Assembly: GCF_030317105.1 (NCBI RefSeq)
Contig: NZ_JASZYG010000029.1
Location: forward strand, 1 to 57,764
Reading direction: 5' to 3'
DNA from: Variovorax brevis
GTDB taxonomy: Bacteria > Pseudomonadota > Gammaproteobacteria > Burkholderiales > Burkholderiaceae_C
DNA: 57,764 nt
This document shows positions 56,959-57,764 of this stretch, piece by piece (the stretch's first letter is position 1; each line of letters opens with the position of its first letter). The notes beneath the pieces are model-generated. The model ran no database searches and was not told where the DNA came from. It saw only the letters and a list, made by a program, of their open reading frames with translations. The translations under genes and the position numbers were made by a program.

Positions 56959-57282
56959 ATGGTCATCCTGGCCGTCATGGCCTCGATGGCCAACCGTGCA
57001 TACCGAGCGTGCGCATTGACACTCGTTCGGATGCAGGCAGCGTGCGCCTTCGTGGCGCAGGGGCTGAGAGTTTCCGTTCTACCGGCTCCGGTTGCGGCGC
57101 AGATCGTCGGCAAGGGCTTGTCACTGCGCCCTCCAGCGGCAACCATCCGCCATCGCTTCGTGGTCGCTTCGCCCGTCGGGCTGCGCGCCTCGTTGCTCAC
57201 GGGCGAATTCGAACAGATTGCAGCCGACATCGCCGCGCAAATGGTCAAGGAATCCATGCCCGACAGCACTTCTAGTTTTTGA
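56959..57282 (+). CDS. Possible small protein, 107 aa
   Basis: The frame has moderate third-position G/C bias and a plausible C-terminal helix (FEQIAADIAAQMVKESMP). No signal, domain or family recognised; the opposite strand is also open. It continues the frame of the IS3 fragment, so it may be chance. Confidence 0.25.
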   Translation: MVILAVMASMANRAYRACALTLVRMQAACAFVAQGLRVSVLPAPVAAQIVGKGLSLRPPAATIRHRFVVASPVGLRASLLTGEFEQIAADIAAQMVKESMPDSTSSF

Positions 57283-57608
57283 AAGGTCAACAGCCGCCCT
57301 CGGCGTCACGGGCGCACACTGCCTAGCCGCTCCGCAGGGCACTTCGCCCCACTGCTGAGGGTCGCAGACGGCGTTGCCAGCGACCATGAGGCAATAAAAC
57401 TGCGAATCGTTAGCACGCTTAACGTAGGTCGTATCGCCAATGACTAACGAGGCTCCGCCTCAGACCGACGAGTTGTACGGTCCGCTTCTCGCGGGCGGTG
57501 CTTCGGGGGTAAGGTAGCTCCGGTCGAGCCGTCTGGGCCAGGCCCAGAAGTATTTGGAGCTCGAAGCTCAATGGGGTCCGAAGACCCCGTGGACGACCGG
57601 AGCCGACG
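57283..57608. other. Intergenic region with a hairpin (326 bp)
   Basis: Contains GGGGTC-CGAA-GACCCC at 57573-57588, 20 nt before the last gene. A minus-strand frame reading FYCLMVAGNAVCDPQQWGEV may be a gene fragment. No complete gene supported. Confidence 0.4.
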
Positions 57609-57764
57609 ATGAAATTACCACATAGCGTCTGCGAAGTCTTGCGCGAGCACGTGGTGCTCGAAAGCGAGTGCATCGACCGGATGTACCTCAACGTCTACGT
57701 GCCGCAGTTGCAGCGCATCGGCGGCGTGGTGTGGTACCTGCGCGGCCACCTTGGCCAGCGCTTC
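57609..57764 (+). CDS. N-terminus of a conserved hypothetical protein (partial)
   Basis: 52 codons to the right edge: VLREHVVLESECIDRMYLNV and YVPQLQRIGGVVWYLRGHLG. It resembles, from memory, a widespread family whose members begin with this ECIDR-YLNVYVPQLQ pattern and are often found in mobile contexts; I cannot name a function. Good G/C third-position bias. A hairpin lies just upstream. Confidence 0.6.
   Translation, partial: MKLPHSVCEVLREHVVLESECIDRMYLNVYVPQLQRIGGVVWYLRGHLGQRF

Overview
The window is GC-rich DNA (very high G+C at third codon positions) that looks like a betaproteobacterium of the Burkholderiales, most likely Comamonadaceae-like. This is judged from gene content and codon use, not from a database search. 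No rRNA, tRNA or CRISPR array was recognised.

Layout. (1) 1-4.9 kb: small proteins, an AraC regulator, a GAF/sigma54 activator and a divergent MEDS-domain sensor. (2) 4.9-13.2 kb: a bipartite stress-tolerance block. Leftward genes are htpX, a cysteine-less thioredoxin-reductase-like flavoprotein, a small lipoprotein, a frameshifted UspA and a thioredoxin. Rightward genes are a BON protein, a PRC-barrel protein and a ClpG/ClpK-type disaggregase. (3) 13.3-16 kb: an SDR enzyme, a Crp/Fnr regulator and a GAF protein. (4) 16.3-30.3 kb: a DmpR/XylR-type phenol sensor followed by a complete co-directional phenol hydroxylase and catechol meta-cleavage operon in the order K-L-M-N-O-P-Q-B-C-D-E-F-G-H-I. 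It is preceded by a well-matched sigma54 promoter and a palindromic upstream activating site. (5) 30.4-32.5 kb: a small membrane protein and a decayed IS110-family element. (6) 32.5-51.5 kb: a surface-adhesion region. It holds an overlapping three-gene phosphorelay, a minimal spore-coat-U (archaic) chaperone-usher pilus operon, and an HfaA/HfaB/HfaD-like set with a CsgG-type exporter and a 1588-residue repeat protein. (7) 51.5-57.8 kb: a degenerate EAL-domain protein, small proteins, and a graveyard of fragments (AraC C-terminus, autotransporter barrel, IS3 orfA).

How it works together. The dmp operon takes phenol to catechol, opens the ring, and ends at pyruvate and acetyl-CoA under DmpR control. 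The 32.5-50.5 kb block reads as a self-contained attachment module: two different surface-fibre export routes (usher and CsgG/HfaB) lie directly downstream of a dedicated phosphorelay, with a probable c-di-GMP-related protein nearby.

Most novel signals: an uncharacterised ~70-residue helical domain present in four separate genes of this window, standalone or fused; a ~38-bp promoter-like element present four times with fixed internal spacing; an usher with an AMIN-like N-terminal extension; and an HfaB-like exporter with a C-terminal OmpA-like domain and a T8 tract at its start.
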